Of a DNA stretch of 64,000 nt, positions 34,301-45,411 are shown piece after piece; the first letter of the stretch is position 1, and every line of letters starts with the position of its first letter. The DNA lies in assembly GCA_000469685.2 (NCBI GenBank), contig LS997565.1, positions 47,430,336 to 47,494,335 on the forward strand, given 5' to 3'. The DNA is from Haemonchus contortus (taxonomy: Eukaryota; Nematoda; Chromadorea; Rhabditida; Trichostrongylidae). The position numbers and the translations under genes are program-made. The notes below the pieces were generated by a model, which was not told where the DNA came from, made no database searches, and saw only the letters and a list, made by a program, of their open reading frames with translations.

Positions 34301-35757
34301 TTTGAGATTCTTTATAACCTTCTCCCTGGCTTTTGCGCGCTAAGTGGAGTGATTCGGTACGGTTAATAAATTTTCGCTTACTTCATATACAGTAGCGCTC
34401 AAAAGTATTCGGTCAAGTGCTTCTTCACTCGTACTTTTCAGTCATAATTCCTTTCCTACTGGATCTAAACAAGCGAAATTCCAATATGTGTAGCATTGGT
34501 GTAGTGTGAATATTTACTACTATTGACCAGCAATCTGATCATGTTCCAGATATCCAAAAGGGCTTGAACAAAAAATCAACTGGGAATACGAATGGTGGTC
34601 CTTCTAGGAGTCCTTTCTTTTCGGCCATGTCTTGAGGGTACGAACGCTAATGTCGAACCCAGAAGAGAAGGAAAACGTACATAAGGTAGGAATAACTTCA
34701 TACGTCACAAACTTGCTTTCAGCACAGCCTACAAACGCCTCTCCATCAAAATGTGGATATGGCTGTTTTGCAGTCAAGTAGTGTTGGGCAGTATAAAATA
34801 TGCTTCAGCTAAACATATCAAAATTTCATGTGATTTGCTTCACTGGGAAAGATGTTACGACAAGTCAAAGTTGGAGAAATACTTTTGAGCGCTACTGTAA
34901 ATCTTACAATTAGTACGATGCGTTCAACTGCGAACTCCAGAAAAGCAGTCAATTTTCATTTAAATCAAATGAAACCATCCAAATGGCACCCTAATCAGAC
35001 GAACAAAGAGCATTGACCAGCTTCCAACAAAAAAAGGTTACTGAAGTAAGGTCAGAAGTTTTGTCAGTGTCCCGTCCTATGTATATCCTCCAAGTTTTGA
35101 CTTTTGCTAGTACCCCTTTTTGGATTGGTGACTAATCGAAATACACCACTGCGTCGTGAGAAATCAAGAATAAAGAGCCAGTGCCTTACCTGTTGCCACA
35201 AATAATAGATAAAATGCAGTTTTGAATACTCTCGTTCTAGATGTGATAATGATAAAAAGGACAAAAACGTAAGCTGCTACCAATATACTTTCAATTATTG
35301 TGTGTAGCACATCGTGCTGCATAATATCTGCAAATAAGTGTTAAGAAGGGGGACGTGGTATAGTGGCAAGGGGCGCACTTGACACACGCATGGTCATGGG
35401 TTACAATCGAGAATCGATATCCGCCTCAGCCAACCGAGCCTTCCATCCCACCGGGGTCGAATAATTGGTAAGAGACTTGTCTGGGAGGATAAAAGCACTG
35501 CCTTTTACATGACCACCGCATGTCATTGTATAGGCCACATACCCATTCGACACGTCACTACGATTCTGAATGAAGTCAAATGGAAGTGCATGGGGCGTCT
35601 CTGAGGCGGGATTGATTGATGCCCCGAAACTTTTCCTTTAATCTTTGAGTGATAGGGTCCAGTTGTGCGATTTCAACTATGAATAAAGCTGCAACTCACC
35701 TGCTCCATCTTTAGAAGTAGGCGTTGTTTGTTGAATCGATGTACTTGATTTATTCAT
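31344..35757 (-). CDS. R4: seven-transmembrane chemoreceptor GPCR, Srv-like
   Basis: Coding exons: 35700-35757, 35190-35327, 33646-33845, 33420-33572, 32493-32627, 32251-32373, 31344-31514. All splice sites are GT-AG and the product is 325 aa, ending in TAG. The N-terminal exon (MNKSSTSIQQ, 19 codons plus one nt) is hydrophilic and expected to be extracellular, followed by TM1 (ILVAAYVFVLFIIITS). NRYSTL sits at 119-124, so the usual Ala after Ser is Thr here. IWCRRN opens TM4 and FFWINDVMVCVPPFC forms TM7. Intron 1 is about 370 bp because of a SINE at 35348-35645 that R5 and R6 lack (their intron 1 is 64-66 bp). Intron 2 carries a Tc1-type MITE at 34390-34897. An AATAAA lies about 60 nt past the stop. 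The Srv assignment is from family knowledge, not a search. Confidence 0.88.
31750..31975. repeat. SINE family 2 pair in intron 6 of R4, with internal tandem duplication
   Basis: A decayed minus copy lies on the left and a plus copy on the right (CCGGATAGCATATCTACGGG, GGTTCGAGTC). About 33 bp holding the B-box are tandemly repeated (31851-31914). The arrangement matches the inverted pair in R5. Confidence 0.65.
32735..32900 (+). pseudogene. Possible mariner transposase C-terminal remnant in an R4 intron
   Basis: Reads DEVRKALDDFLKCQP then, after a frame change, RLPERWRRAVDGDGHIVL. This is similar in layout to mariner C-termini (A-DFF-SQP, LP-RW---V-DGDY). A related scrap is at 55745-55800. 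Weak evidence only. Confidence 0.35.
34390..34897. mobile_element. Tc1-type MITE, 508 bp
   Basis: Ends are CAGTAGCGCTCAAAAGTAT and its exact inverse, flanked by TA on both sides. The interior has no transposase. It lies in intron 2 of R4; the same intron in R5 and R6 lacks it, so insertion followed the split of R4 from them. Confidence 0.85.
35348..35645 (+). repeat. SINE family 1 copy in intron 1 of R4
   Basis: GGTATAGTGGCAAGG head, CCTTCCATCCCACCGGGGTC body, GGGAGGATAAAAGCACTG, and a CTTTAATC tail. Present only in R4, not in intron 1 of R5 or R6. Confidence 0.82.
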
Positions 35758-36795
35758 GTTATGTAGTTGAACTGGTCTTCACGTGGAGCAGGTAGCTCTT
35801 AAGAGTGAAATAGGTTTTATTTGTTTTGTATCTGGGAAAGTAATCATGTGGTGTATACGTGGCCGCATACAAATACAAAAAATCCCTTGCTGCAGGTCAG
35901 ATGGGGTAACATTTGAAGGCATACTCAGCATACAGACTCGATAGAGGACAAGGATAGTTGTCATTCCCGGTTTCTTCAAGTAAACAGCATTCCCAAATAT
36001 TTGTTTCTTGTGATTACATAACATCGAACATCAACTTAAGATAACTGGGATAGTCGCCAAGAAAGTTCAGCAGTGGAGCATCACAGACTCAACTAAATCT
36101 ATTCAGACCACGCTCGGCACCACCTGGAGAAGCGACTTGTGTCAGGCCCGCAAAAAAAGTGAAGAAGTGTCATTTCCGGCAAGTAGTATGACTTTACCTC
36201 CTACACCGCCTAATTCAAACATTGTTGAAAAAAACTAATTTCAACTTATTCATTCAGGATTTGCTGACATTCTGACATCCTGTTTACCATTAGCCCGCAA
36301 TACAAAACGAGGATATACACAATATCCGTTCTTAAGGAAATTAGAAGGGATTCGAGTCTTGAAATGAATCAGGTTTTGAAGAAAAATAGGAATGATTCAT
36401 GGAAATATAACCCATCTTGAAAATACTCGGACAGATTTTGTAGGATGGGAAGCCAACAAAATCTGTAGGCTTCCCAACCTACAGAATCTTCAATTTCCTG
36501 AGAAGTAATGCCTTCTACTTGTCTGAAGACCTCAATGTTACAGCGTTTGTAGGTTATCTGATAAAAAGGTAGAAGATTAGCAACGGTCCAACGCTGAACT
36601 TTCATAAGCGATAGAGGAAGGGTGTTCAGGAACCGATTTGGCTTTTAGCACAAAGCATTTTAATTCTACCCATACGAGGGAAATAATTTTCAGTAACGTG
36701 AGCTCGTTTCGATGCAGATAAGCAATGTACTTGGCTACATAAGCGAGACGGAACAACCTTCCTTCAAACATCCTAGTATATATAATTCGTACCCG
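35758..36795. repeat. Duplicated 5'-flank block of R4
   Basis: Matches 41395-41935 plus 42793-42890 plus 44500-44800 (R5 flank) and 51830-52960 (R6 flank). Landmarks include TTGCTGCAGGTCAGA, a run ending CATCCTGTTTACCATTAG, and TATCTGATAAAAAGG. It probably holds the promoters of these receptors. No gene was found in it. Confidence 0.75.
36433..36489. repeat. Stem-loop with 22-bp arms
   Basis: Arms 36433-36454 and 36468-36489 (AGATTTTGTAGG and its inverse) enclose a 13-nt loop that repeats part of an arm. The sister flanks of R5 and R6 do not show the same hairpin. Confidence 0.6.
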
Positions 36796-37591
36796 AATAG
36801 TTGTTTAGTGTGCCCGTTGGTTTTATGCGTTTGTGTGCGTGTACTTGTGTGTGTCGGTGTGTGTCTGACTGGAAATTCATAACGCCTGTTCTCGTGGACC
36901 TAGAATGTTCAGACTCGGTAGGAGTACGAATGGCAGAGTATGAACACTTATGGTGGGTGACAGGGCCGGACTCCATGCACAGGGGCAGGGCGTGCGCAAT
37001 AGAAATTTCGGGCCGCAAATTCATAACTCCTGCCCTCGTGGACCTAAAGCGTTGAAATTTGGTAGGGTTACACTTTTTGTGTTACCAGTGAAACCACAGC
37101 GTTTTAACAACTGATGTAGGAGATGACGGGATCGTGGATACTCGGTGACGAACTGATAATAACTGATAAGAGAAGCTAAGGGATCTAAGAGAGGCCGAAC
37201 ACCGATCAAAATCCTAACGTCTTCGGTATCTACGATGTGGCTTTGACCGTTCAGAATGTTTCATTTTATAAGAAGGGCTGTTAGAGTAGGGTGGTAAAAG
37301 TGAGTGGTAAGTGCAATGATAGGGACTCATTAGGGAAATACGACAAGCAGATTAGAACTTTGTTCACATCTTAGATTACGACCGCTACCCAGCAGGGTTT
37401 GTGATTCAATGAAGGATCTTCTTTGCTCGATGTCATTTCCGAAAAACTTAGTCGACCGCCTGTAATTTGGAATTCTCAACCGATGAAATCTCCGAAAAGA
37501 AAAGGGTCCATTGATAAAGACATCTGATAATGGTGCTATCATCACTCAGACACCTCCACAGCATCATCTTTGATTGGTATTTGTTTTTAGG

Positions 37592-37885
37592 GCAGTGGTG
37601 GTGTAGTGGCAAGTGGTGCACTTCACACACGCAATGGATTCAAATCCCGAGTCGATATCTGCCTAGGCCAACCAAGACTTCCATCCCTCCAGGGTCGGTT
37701 AGTTGGTACCAGACTCGTCTGGGAGGATAAAAGCACTCACTTGTACATAGGCTGGCCATCACAAGTCATTCTATGAACCATATACGCTTACGAAAAGCCA
37801 CTAGATTCTGAATGGAAGTCGGAGGCAAGGTTGGGCGCCTCCCCAGACGGGATTGGTTAACGCCGAAGATTTTATCCTTTATTTT
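37592..37885 (+). repeat. SINE family 1 copy, R4-R5 intergenic
   Basis: TGGTGTAGTGGCAAGTGG head, TCTGGGAGGATAAAAGCACT body, and the TTTATCCTTTATT tail. The same copy, with identical flanks, is at 47742-48040, so it predates the block duplication. Confidence 0.83.
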
Positions 37886-38459
37886 TATTTTTTCAAAAAA
37901 GAGAGCAAGAGATTGAGAATTCCAATTAAAGACGTAAGCACCGACTTACATTGAATACCATCTGCACTTCTCTGTTAGTCCCTTGTCAAATTTCGTGTAC
38001 AGGAACCTATGTTTGTTCTTCTTTGAAAAAAGGAGAGAAGAGTAGCCGATCACCACAACTTTGTCAAAAAGGGAGTGAAGCCCGGCGTTAGACGGGCGAA
38101 CGGACTGGTTCATGTACATATAAAGCTCCAATCAAATAGGTCGGAGTTATTCAACCACACTCCTAATGACGGCTCCGGTGAATATAAGTTTTTCGATTGA
38201 GGGCAACAAGATGAAGGTGCATACTGAAAATTTCTAAAGATGAAAGTTTTATTCAATTGGTAAGAAGTTTTTTTTTGTTTCGGTGAGGGAGATTTTGCTG
38301 ATCGGCCTGATTTTTGCTCTCCATTCCTTCATAAAAACTGCTGATAGAGGCTGTATTCTTGAGAGCTAGATAAAATGAAAATCCTGAGCATCCCTCTGTC
38401 AGGCTTGTCTTAGAGAACACTACTACCTCTGTGGAAGTTCAAAATGCTAAGATAAAATC

Positions 38460-38465
38460 TTTATT
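38460..38465 (-). promoter_or_regulatory. Polyadenylation signal of R5
   Basis: AATAAA about 60 nt after the R5 stop, in the same flanking context as in R6. Confidence 0.65.
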
Positions 38466-38524
38466 CTTGGTAATGCTCGAGAAGGGGAAAATGGAAGAGA
38501 CTGTTCAATGATTGAATGATTCAA

Positions 38525-41394
38525 TTATTTTCTCCTAGTAGGTTGTCGGATGTTGAAAACGGTTACAGATGCGGTAGATTTGTTCTGATGTCGTGTGCAA
38601 CGAAAGAACTTGACAATATCACGACGAAGCTCTGTAGACAGTACCACCAGGCAAAAAGGTGGCACACAAACCACCACGTCGTTTATCCAGAAAAACTGAA
38701 AAAAAGTGAAAGTTACAATTTAGGACACTCGTACTCGATGTCGTAATGGAAACATTTCATGGATTTATTCGCGAATGAACACTCCAGAGGGGCTATGTAT
38801 TCGAAGCCTGAAAAGCAACGAAGACCTCAATCTAAAAGGAAAACACTTCCTTAGTTTTGACTTGATGTTTTGTTGACTGCTGTTATTTCGCTGCATTTCG
38901 CGATGCAAAATTCTCACAAAGTAAACGAGTTATGGACAAAATTTCGGACTCGGGTGGTACTCGAACCTGTACTTGTTGTGCTATCCGGGCACCGTGCTCT
39001 TACCATCACACTACCCTGACACTCTTTTTGGAGTCTCGGTGGTGTAATGGATAAGACCACGGAGCCCGGATAGCACAGGTACCGATTCGAGATCCGTCCT
39101 TCTCCAAGGTTTGTCCATAACTGGCCGACCTTGAGAGGCTCTAAAAACGCATGATTGACGAACTAACAGTAGTTAACAGAGCATCAGGTCGAAACTTTCT
39201 TAGTCATGTTTTGCCTCAGAGTATGATTTCACTCGAGAGTTTACTCTGCTCAGAAGAAAGCTTAGCGAATACGTACCAATCACTTAGAAGCTATTGGATG
39301 TAACCCACTCCATCAGCTTGGTTCGACACGTAGCACGGTAATTCTATAAGCCCTATCTTAAATGTAACTACCGAATATTATTCGATATATCAATCTAAGC
39401 TCGAAGTTAAAGAGTTATCTTTTCTATCTCCGGGTAATTATTGTCGCTACAATGTGCGCTACTTGATGATTGAGTGAAGAGCCAGACTTCCTGTTTAAAA
39501 TTGTTCCGATCTATATTTTCTGAAAGATTTATAGCTAAATAGTGGGAAGAAAAGCATACTTGCATAGTTGTCCATAAGTCGAAATCTGTGTTGCCAGAAA
39601 GAGTGGCTATAGCTTTCAAAGTTTGCTGTATGCACATCAGCATGGTAGAGACGAACACTAGCGCCGTATAAAGAAGAAGTCCCTAAATAAACCATCATAA
39701 TTATGAATAGCTTCAAATTTTACAAGTGAGCACCAAGCTCTTCAGATAACTTGACGTTCAGATTTTTAATGGTAACTAGAAAACAAGCCATTTTATACTG
39801 TGTATTCAATTAGGTGCACAAGCTTAATACCAGTTGCCACTTCGGATTAAAAGTCTAGGAATTGTCTCATAAAAGTTTTTTATGAGTCAATTTGGGATAA
39901 AAATATGAAAAACATACCTTCTCATGACGAGAGAGCCTCGTATGGCCGCTGATTTTAGACAATCTGCGCCATTCAACGAAAAGTTTAACGTTAAAAGTGA
40001 CACTGATCAAAGCATAAGTGAGGCTCACTCCGGTGTATATATACTTGTACCTCTGCAAGAACAATAACTCAGGTGTAACTTTGCCTGTGGAATGTTATCC
40101 GTGTTTATTCGTTATAGGGGAAGTGGTGTAGTGGCAAATGGCGCACTATTTCACAAGCATGGTACTTTGCTTTCTACGAAAAGTGGAGCTTACCCAACTG
40201 GCAGATGCTTCCACTCCAGCGAGCGTATACCGTCCACCACTATCTTTTTTGTACAATATCTCCACACCAATCATATTCGCAAATGCAGCAAATGCCACAG
40301 TATACTGAACAAATATCATGACCCAAACGTTTCTTCGACACCATATCTTGAAGAAAAAGCATTTTGAGGGAGTATTTCACAATGACAAGTAGAAATCTAT
40401 GGATTTCATCACCTTTTCATAGCTTTTCAGGAATCGAAGAGCAGAATACCGGTTTATCGTAATGAATATATTACCGATCATGTGAGTAAGGAATGTTGTA
40501 CCACCAAATATCACCAGAACTGATAAGACTGGCTTGAATTCTGGACCCAAACGAAGTTGACGATTCAGTCGATTGAAGCAACCTATGAGTATGGCGAATA
40601 CGTCCGCAATCCCTAAACACAACAATATGGCTTTACCGCCATTGGTCTATGCACATTTCCAAGCATTGTGCCTACACCGCCATACACGCAGATCTTCAAA
40701 ATCGCTACGATCTCTACAATTCAAAGACCTACTCACTCAAAGTACTCCCTGCTCTTAGAACTGAAGAAGTCTTAACGACCATTAACGACCACAGCTATTG
40801 ATCACAGCTGCTTCGCTCTGATCTAGGTTTGCTGATCCTTTACGATCAATGTGCTTTCGCTTAGTACATATACGTCTTAGGTTGATGCTCTGATTGCCAA
40901 CTTCAAGGAAGCGTTCAGTTTCCATACGAATCGAAGCGAATCGTCCAAATGTCTCTCACAATAGACAACGTGAGAGCATTGATCAACTTGCTACAAGGTT
41001 AGAAGCCTCATGGAAGTAGCTATCCACCGCCTTTTCACTTTTCTTACTGCTTCTTTTTGGACATTTATTTCATGGAATCACATCGTTGCGTAATAAGAAA
41101 TGTTGAATCGGAAATTGGAGAGCCATGGCCTCACCTGTCGCTACAAATATCACATAAAAAGCAGTTTTGAATATTCTCGTTTTAGATGTGATAATGATGA
41201 GAAGGACAAAAACGTAGGCCGTGACCAGTATACCTTCGATCACCGTGTGCACTACATCGTGTCGCATGATATCTGCAAATAAGTGTTAGTGCCCAGTTAT
41301 ACCAGTCAATTATGGATGAATGAAGCCGTAGTTCACCTGCTCCATCTTTGGTAGCAGGCGTTGTTTCTTGAATCGATGTACTTGATCCACTCAT
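38525..41394 (-). CDS. R5: seven-transmembrane chemoreceptor GPCR, Srv-like
   Basis: Coding exons: 41337-41394, 41135-41272, 40413-40612, 40194-40346, 39918-40052, 39560-39682, 38525-38695, with lengths identical to R4 and R6. The joined frame gives 325 aa and ends in TAA. The N-terminus is MSGSSTSIQE. TM1 is in exon 2 (MRHDVVHTVIEG then ILVTAYVFVLLIII). NRYSAL is at 119-124, IWCRRN at 133-138, TM5 follows RYKYIYTGVS, and TM7 is FFWINDVVVCVPPFC. Intron 4 is only 141 bp and still contains the head of a SINE that is full length in R6, so a deletion shortened it. Intron 6 holds two SINE-like copies in inverted orientation. The 5' flank, about 540 bp before the ATG, is interrupted by mariner DNA. 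R6 is the closest paralogue, judging by the shared 3' flank. Confidence 0.88.
38929..39021 (-). repeat. SINE family 2 copy, minus, intron 6 of R5
   Basis: The inverse reads GTCAGGGTAGTGTGATGG, GAGCACGGTGCCCGGATAGC and GGTTCGAGTACC. It faces the plus copy at 39032. Confidence 0.72.
39032..39165 (+). repeat. SINE family 2 copy, plus, intron 6 of R5
   Basis: TCGGTGGTGTAATGGATAAG (A-box match), GAGCCCGGATAGCACAGG, CGATTCGAGATCC (B-box-like), and the body CTGGCCGACCTTGAGAGGC. Confidence 0.72.
40128..40172 (+). repeat. SINE family 1 head fragment in intron 4 of R5
   Basis: Only the head remains (GTGGTGTAGTGGCAAATGGCGC). R6 intron 4 has the whole element, so R5 lost the rest by deletion. Confidence 0.65.
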
Positions 41395-41937
41395 GTTATG
41401 TTGTAGAGCTGTTCTTCACCTAGAGCAAGGTAGCCCTGAAAAAAGAAATGCGGTCTATACGTTTTGTATCTAGGAAAGCTACTTCATGTAGTATATACGT
41501 AGCCACGAACAAATACAAAAAATTTTTGCTGCAGGTCAAAATCGGAACACTGAAAGGCATCTCATAAAACTTATGCAGTGCCTACAGGCTCTGTAGACGA
41601 AAACGATCGTTATTTGGCATTGGATTTCTTTTGATCACATAACATTGGGCTTTAACCAATGTGATAGTTGCCAAAAAAATCAGCAGTAGAGCATCACAGA
41701 ACAAATTTTTTCTAGAGCACACCCAGCACCGCTTTAAAAACCGGCTAAAGTTTTTCTCTCAAAAAAGGTAAAGAAGTGTCACTAACGGCGAGTATAACAC
41801 CACCTCCTACACGGCCTAGTCCAAACACTGCAGAAAAAAACCAATTCCAACTTATTCATTCAGGACTTGCTAACACACCGACATTCTGTTCACCATTAGC
41901 ATTACCCATGTTGTGGCAGATCCTCGCTTTAAAAGTA

Positions 41938-42790
41938 TTAGGTTGATGCATAATTATTGCGGATTTTTTCGCGGCTTTTTTTCTCTCGATAGAATCTGAA
42001 TATTGAGTTCGGGTTTTTTCTAGAAATGATCTACTTCATTTCCTCTACAAGAATATACTCAAAAAACCATCCGCATATTCGCAAAACTAGGCTTTACCAC
42101 ATCACTTTTCGACGATTGAACAATCAGAGCCAACCAATAAATGGGATCTGCCCCTATATCTGCCATATTCACCAGCAGAAACCTTTATGGATTATCTCGT
42201 CAACCGTTCATCGAAAAAATGGCTAGAGAATAGAAGTTACGTCGATTTGAATGACTTGATGGCCATGTCAAGGCGTGGATCGCCCGTAAGAATCAAAACT
42301 TCTTCGTTTCTGGGATCCGATTAATTAATTAATGGGAAGCAGTGCTTGACGAAGATGGTGAATAAGTTCCGGAGTAATCATTTGAATATGTCTTCTTAGT
42401 ATTTCTATAGTTTCTTTAAGTAAAATTCGCTGGAAAAAATCCGCAATAATTATGCATCAACCTAATATATAGAGGCAGGTAAATTGCAGGGGAAATAGAA
42501 AATATCAAAATAATCGTGTTTGACCGCCAGGAAATCATGTGGGCCTTCACTAGATCACCTAATGAACGATCGCTGAAAAGTTACTGAGATCGCGGAATGA
42601 CTGTGCCACCTTCCAATGTTTCTCGAAGAAGTTAAGCCTATTTTCGCGAATATGCGGATGGTTTTTTGAGTATATTCTTGTAGAGAAATCAAGTAGATCA
42701 TTTCTAGAAAAAATCCCGAACTTAATATTCAAATTCTATCGAGAGAAAAAAAGCCGCGAAAAAATCTGCAATAATTATGCATTAACCTAA
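41938..42790. mobile_element. Composite mariner insertion (two partial copies, opposed)
   Basis: Begins TTAGGTTGATGCATAATTAT and ends with its near-perfect inverse, with TA on each side (41936-41937 and 42791-42792). Sister flanks in the R4 and R6 units are continuous across this point, which proves insertion. Roughly 150 bp at the two ends are inverted copies. A third terminus at 42430-42465 closes an internally deleted copy at 41938-42465. That copy retains a mariner C-terminal remnant encoding a GKQCLTKMVNKFRSNHLN-like tail. The stretch 42466-42790 is the 5' part of a second copy on the minus strand. No intact transposase remains. The termini are typical of mariner elements of the irritans type. 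Confidence 0.82.
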
Positions 42791-42896
42791 TAGTTAGAAG
42801 TGATTCGAGTTCTGGAATGACTCAGGTTTTGAAAAGAATTAGAATTGATTCATGGAAATACAACACATCTTGAAAGTGGATGGAGAGATGCTACAA

Positions 42897-44477
42897 GTAT
42901 TGTCCAGACCGTTTCATAAGTATAAGATCACCCTCGAACTAGGTAATTGTAGGGTAAGCAGCCAATCACATAATTCTGGCACCACCATTAGTTTCATTAC
43001 CTTCATTAACCCCAATATATCTATTATGATTTGTTCAACCTTTATATTATATTAACATTTATATAGATTATTCTCAATTCTCGCTCCGTTTCATAAGTAC
43101 AAGATCACTCCAGACAGTACGAAGGTATGGAAATCGAGAGCAGCATAATTTGCACATGGATTGATCTGCATAAAAGAGGACGTTTCGCAAAAATGTCTGG
43201 AAGCAATATGCACTCTGCCTCGCGTAGGTCATTTTTCTTAAGAAGAAGAAGCACAAAAACGAAATTTCCGTAATACAGGGTTCAATACGAGGGCAATTAG
43301 CAGTAGAATCGCGAAATCCGTTAGCTCAACTCAAAGATATTCGAAGACTACAGAGCACTCTCGAGGACAGAGTGCCGGTGCAAGCTAACCGCGAATGGCG
43401 AGAGGAGAATGCTAAGGACTACTTTGGACAAAACCTCGTCGTTGAACGAAGTTCGATCGGAGTGGGTCTCTCGGTGTTCAAAACTACAGAATGAAGAGTG
43501 GGAAAAAGAGCAGCAGCCTTGTTAGGGCAGCAATGAAGGGGGCTCCGAGGCTTACCAACCACCACAGATAGAGGCGCGACTCGAAATTGCGAAGTTGAAC
43601 TGGGATGAGATTGGACGAAAGTCAGCCTCTATTACCGATTAGACATACAGTTCAATATACCCGTTTAGGTAGCATTTTTCAATGGAAAACAAAGTTAGTT
43701 TGGAAGGCTGGTTACAACTAATAATGGCATAATTCACGAAACGAGCCGATCAACTCTAGTCGCGAATATGAAGGAGGAAGTGTTACGGTACGGGGTGCTA
43801 TCTGCAAAGAAGTCGGGCTGGATCTTGTTCTCCCAAATGGATTCCAAAAACTTTCCGGAAGTCTTCAAATGGCACCTGGCGCTATTTCTGAGCCGGCGAC
43901 GTGGTCCCTATTACGTTTCAACAGGACAGTGCTGCGATTCACGTTAATATACTTCTTCAGAAAACTGCTTCCTCTCGCAAAATTTTAAAGTTCTCACATG
44001 CCCAGCTTGCAGCCCCGATCTGAACCCGATGGAGAATCTGTGGGGCATCACTGTAAAAAAGATTTATGCGAACAACCGTCAGTTCCAGACGATAGAAGAG
44101 CTCAAGCAGGCAGTACTTGAATCGTCGAACGAGATCTCGGGTAAGGTCTTTCGAAACCCTTTTTCGAGTATGCCAGGTAGGCTATTCGATATTGGGCTTC
44201 AACAAGGAAGACCATTCGACTACCAAACGTTTTCTTGTCGTTACTAATGACAATTTTTTTCAAATTCTCAAAGTGATCTTATACTTATGGAGCGGCGCAA
44301 AATTCAAAGATTATCTATAAAAATGTTATGGTAGAAGTTGATTCAAAAAATGTCCGTGCGTGGGGGTTAATCGGGGTGAATCTGATATTTAGTAGTGCTT
44401 GAAACTTACCTGCTTGCCTGCTTATCCTGTAAGCAAACCAAATTTTGAGGATGATCTTATACTTATGAAACACAGTG
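42897..44477 (+). mobile_element. Tc1-like transposon relic with nested termini
   Basis: The outer inverted termini read TTTCATAAGTATAAGATCA near 42912, and their inverse near 44455-44474 ends in CACAGTG followed by TA. A second, inner pair lies at 43088 and 44265-44290, so one copy may sit inside another. The internal sequence carries a decayed Tc1/Tc3-type transposase. Around 43680-43990 the DEKKFNLDG and GGG-MVWG regions are barely readable. At 44005-44215 the end is clear: CSPDLNPMENLWGI, IYANNRQFQTIEELKQAVLE, SSMPGRLFDI. Many stops and shifts make it inactive. Confidence 0.8.
44029..44247 (+). pseudogene. Tc1-like transposase, C-terminal remnant
   Basis: An open stretch starting just after the SPDLNP motif that carries the second catalytic Asp. 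It reads MENLWGITVKKIYANNRQ and later NPFSSMPGRLFDIGLQQG, the classic Tc1 transposase end. The upstream catalytic DNA is disrupted, so this is a fragment without function. Confidence 0.82.
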
Positions 44478-45149
44478 TATGGGGAGGTCTCGGTCATTAG
44501 AAAATTGAAGAAAAGGTGCCATTCGTCTGATGACTTTAACGTTACGGCTTTGTGGGTTATCTGATAAAGAGGAAGAAAATTAGCAACGATTCAGCGCTGA
44601 ACTTTCATATGCGAAAGAGGAAGGGTTGTTAAAGGCGATTTGGCTTTTGTTACGGAGCATTTATATTTTTACTTGAATAAGGGCCAGTGAAATAATATTC
44701 AGTAAATTGAACTCGCATCAATGCTGATAAGCAATGTTCACCAGCTACAAAAGCGGGACGGGATAATCTTCCTTCGAATGTAAACAGATATAGTATGTAC
44801 GTCAATTGTTGAACTTTCTACTCTGCTCTACTACAAAGGTTTTGAATTCTTAAGATAACATCATAATGATGTTGATTGTTTTCTCTAAGTTTACTTTTAT
44901 TCCCTTGACTCTCATTAACCGTATTCCCTACGGTTCTATGTCTCGTGTCTGCCTCTTCTATGTTTGTTATTCTCCACAGCCAATGCTTGGATTAAATTTT
45001 TATTTCAGCTTTCAAAAATTCGTTTACGAATATATGGGCATTTAGAGAAAGTTTTGCCTCGTTCATGCCGATGCGGATCGGGATTTTATGGACAAGTGGG
45101 TGCTAGAATCTGACAGCAAAATACATTAGTGGGCCACGCTTTTCGCTCC

Positions 45150-45411
45150 CCAAGGCTTCTCTCTTGTAAAGGTTCTCTAGCCGGTAGGAGGCAACGCCAC
45201 ATTACTCAAGGCTAGGTAGCGGATAGGGAAAGAAGCCACTGTCAAAAACCCGACTGTGCTAGTCTACGGCCCTAGGCGGATAAGGAAGTAGACTCTCTAT
45301 TTACGCTATGTTAAGCCGCATAGCACCTTCTACTTCTTCGGATACCTACTCACGCATGCATGTGTGGAGAGTCTGTGGGTGTGGTAATATTGTAAGAAGA
45401 TGGGGCAACTG
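45150..45411 (+). mobile_element. RTE-like 5' leader fragment
   Basis: Shares GCGGATAGGG and CACGCATGCATGTGTGGAGAGTCTGTGGGTG-like sequence with the RTE leader at 18960-19155 and with 53300-53525. It is cut by the Tc1-like fold-back at 45412. Confidence 0.55.

Larger units (their letters stand above)
36820..38524. repeat. Duplicated block between R4 and R5, copy A
   Basis: About 1.7 kb closely matching 46985-48628. It opens with a GT-rich tract, then GGTAGGAGTACGAATGGCAG, a SINE, and the 3' flank of R5. Short open stretches such as MIAPLSDVFINGPFS (minus, 37330-37545) occur in both copies but I recognise no protein. Confidence 0.85.

Noticed and set aside
39032..39100. Possible tRNA gene
   Set aside because: A-box and B-box matches are present, but no full cloverleaf can be drawn, and related copies recur with a SINE body.
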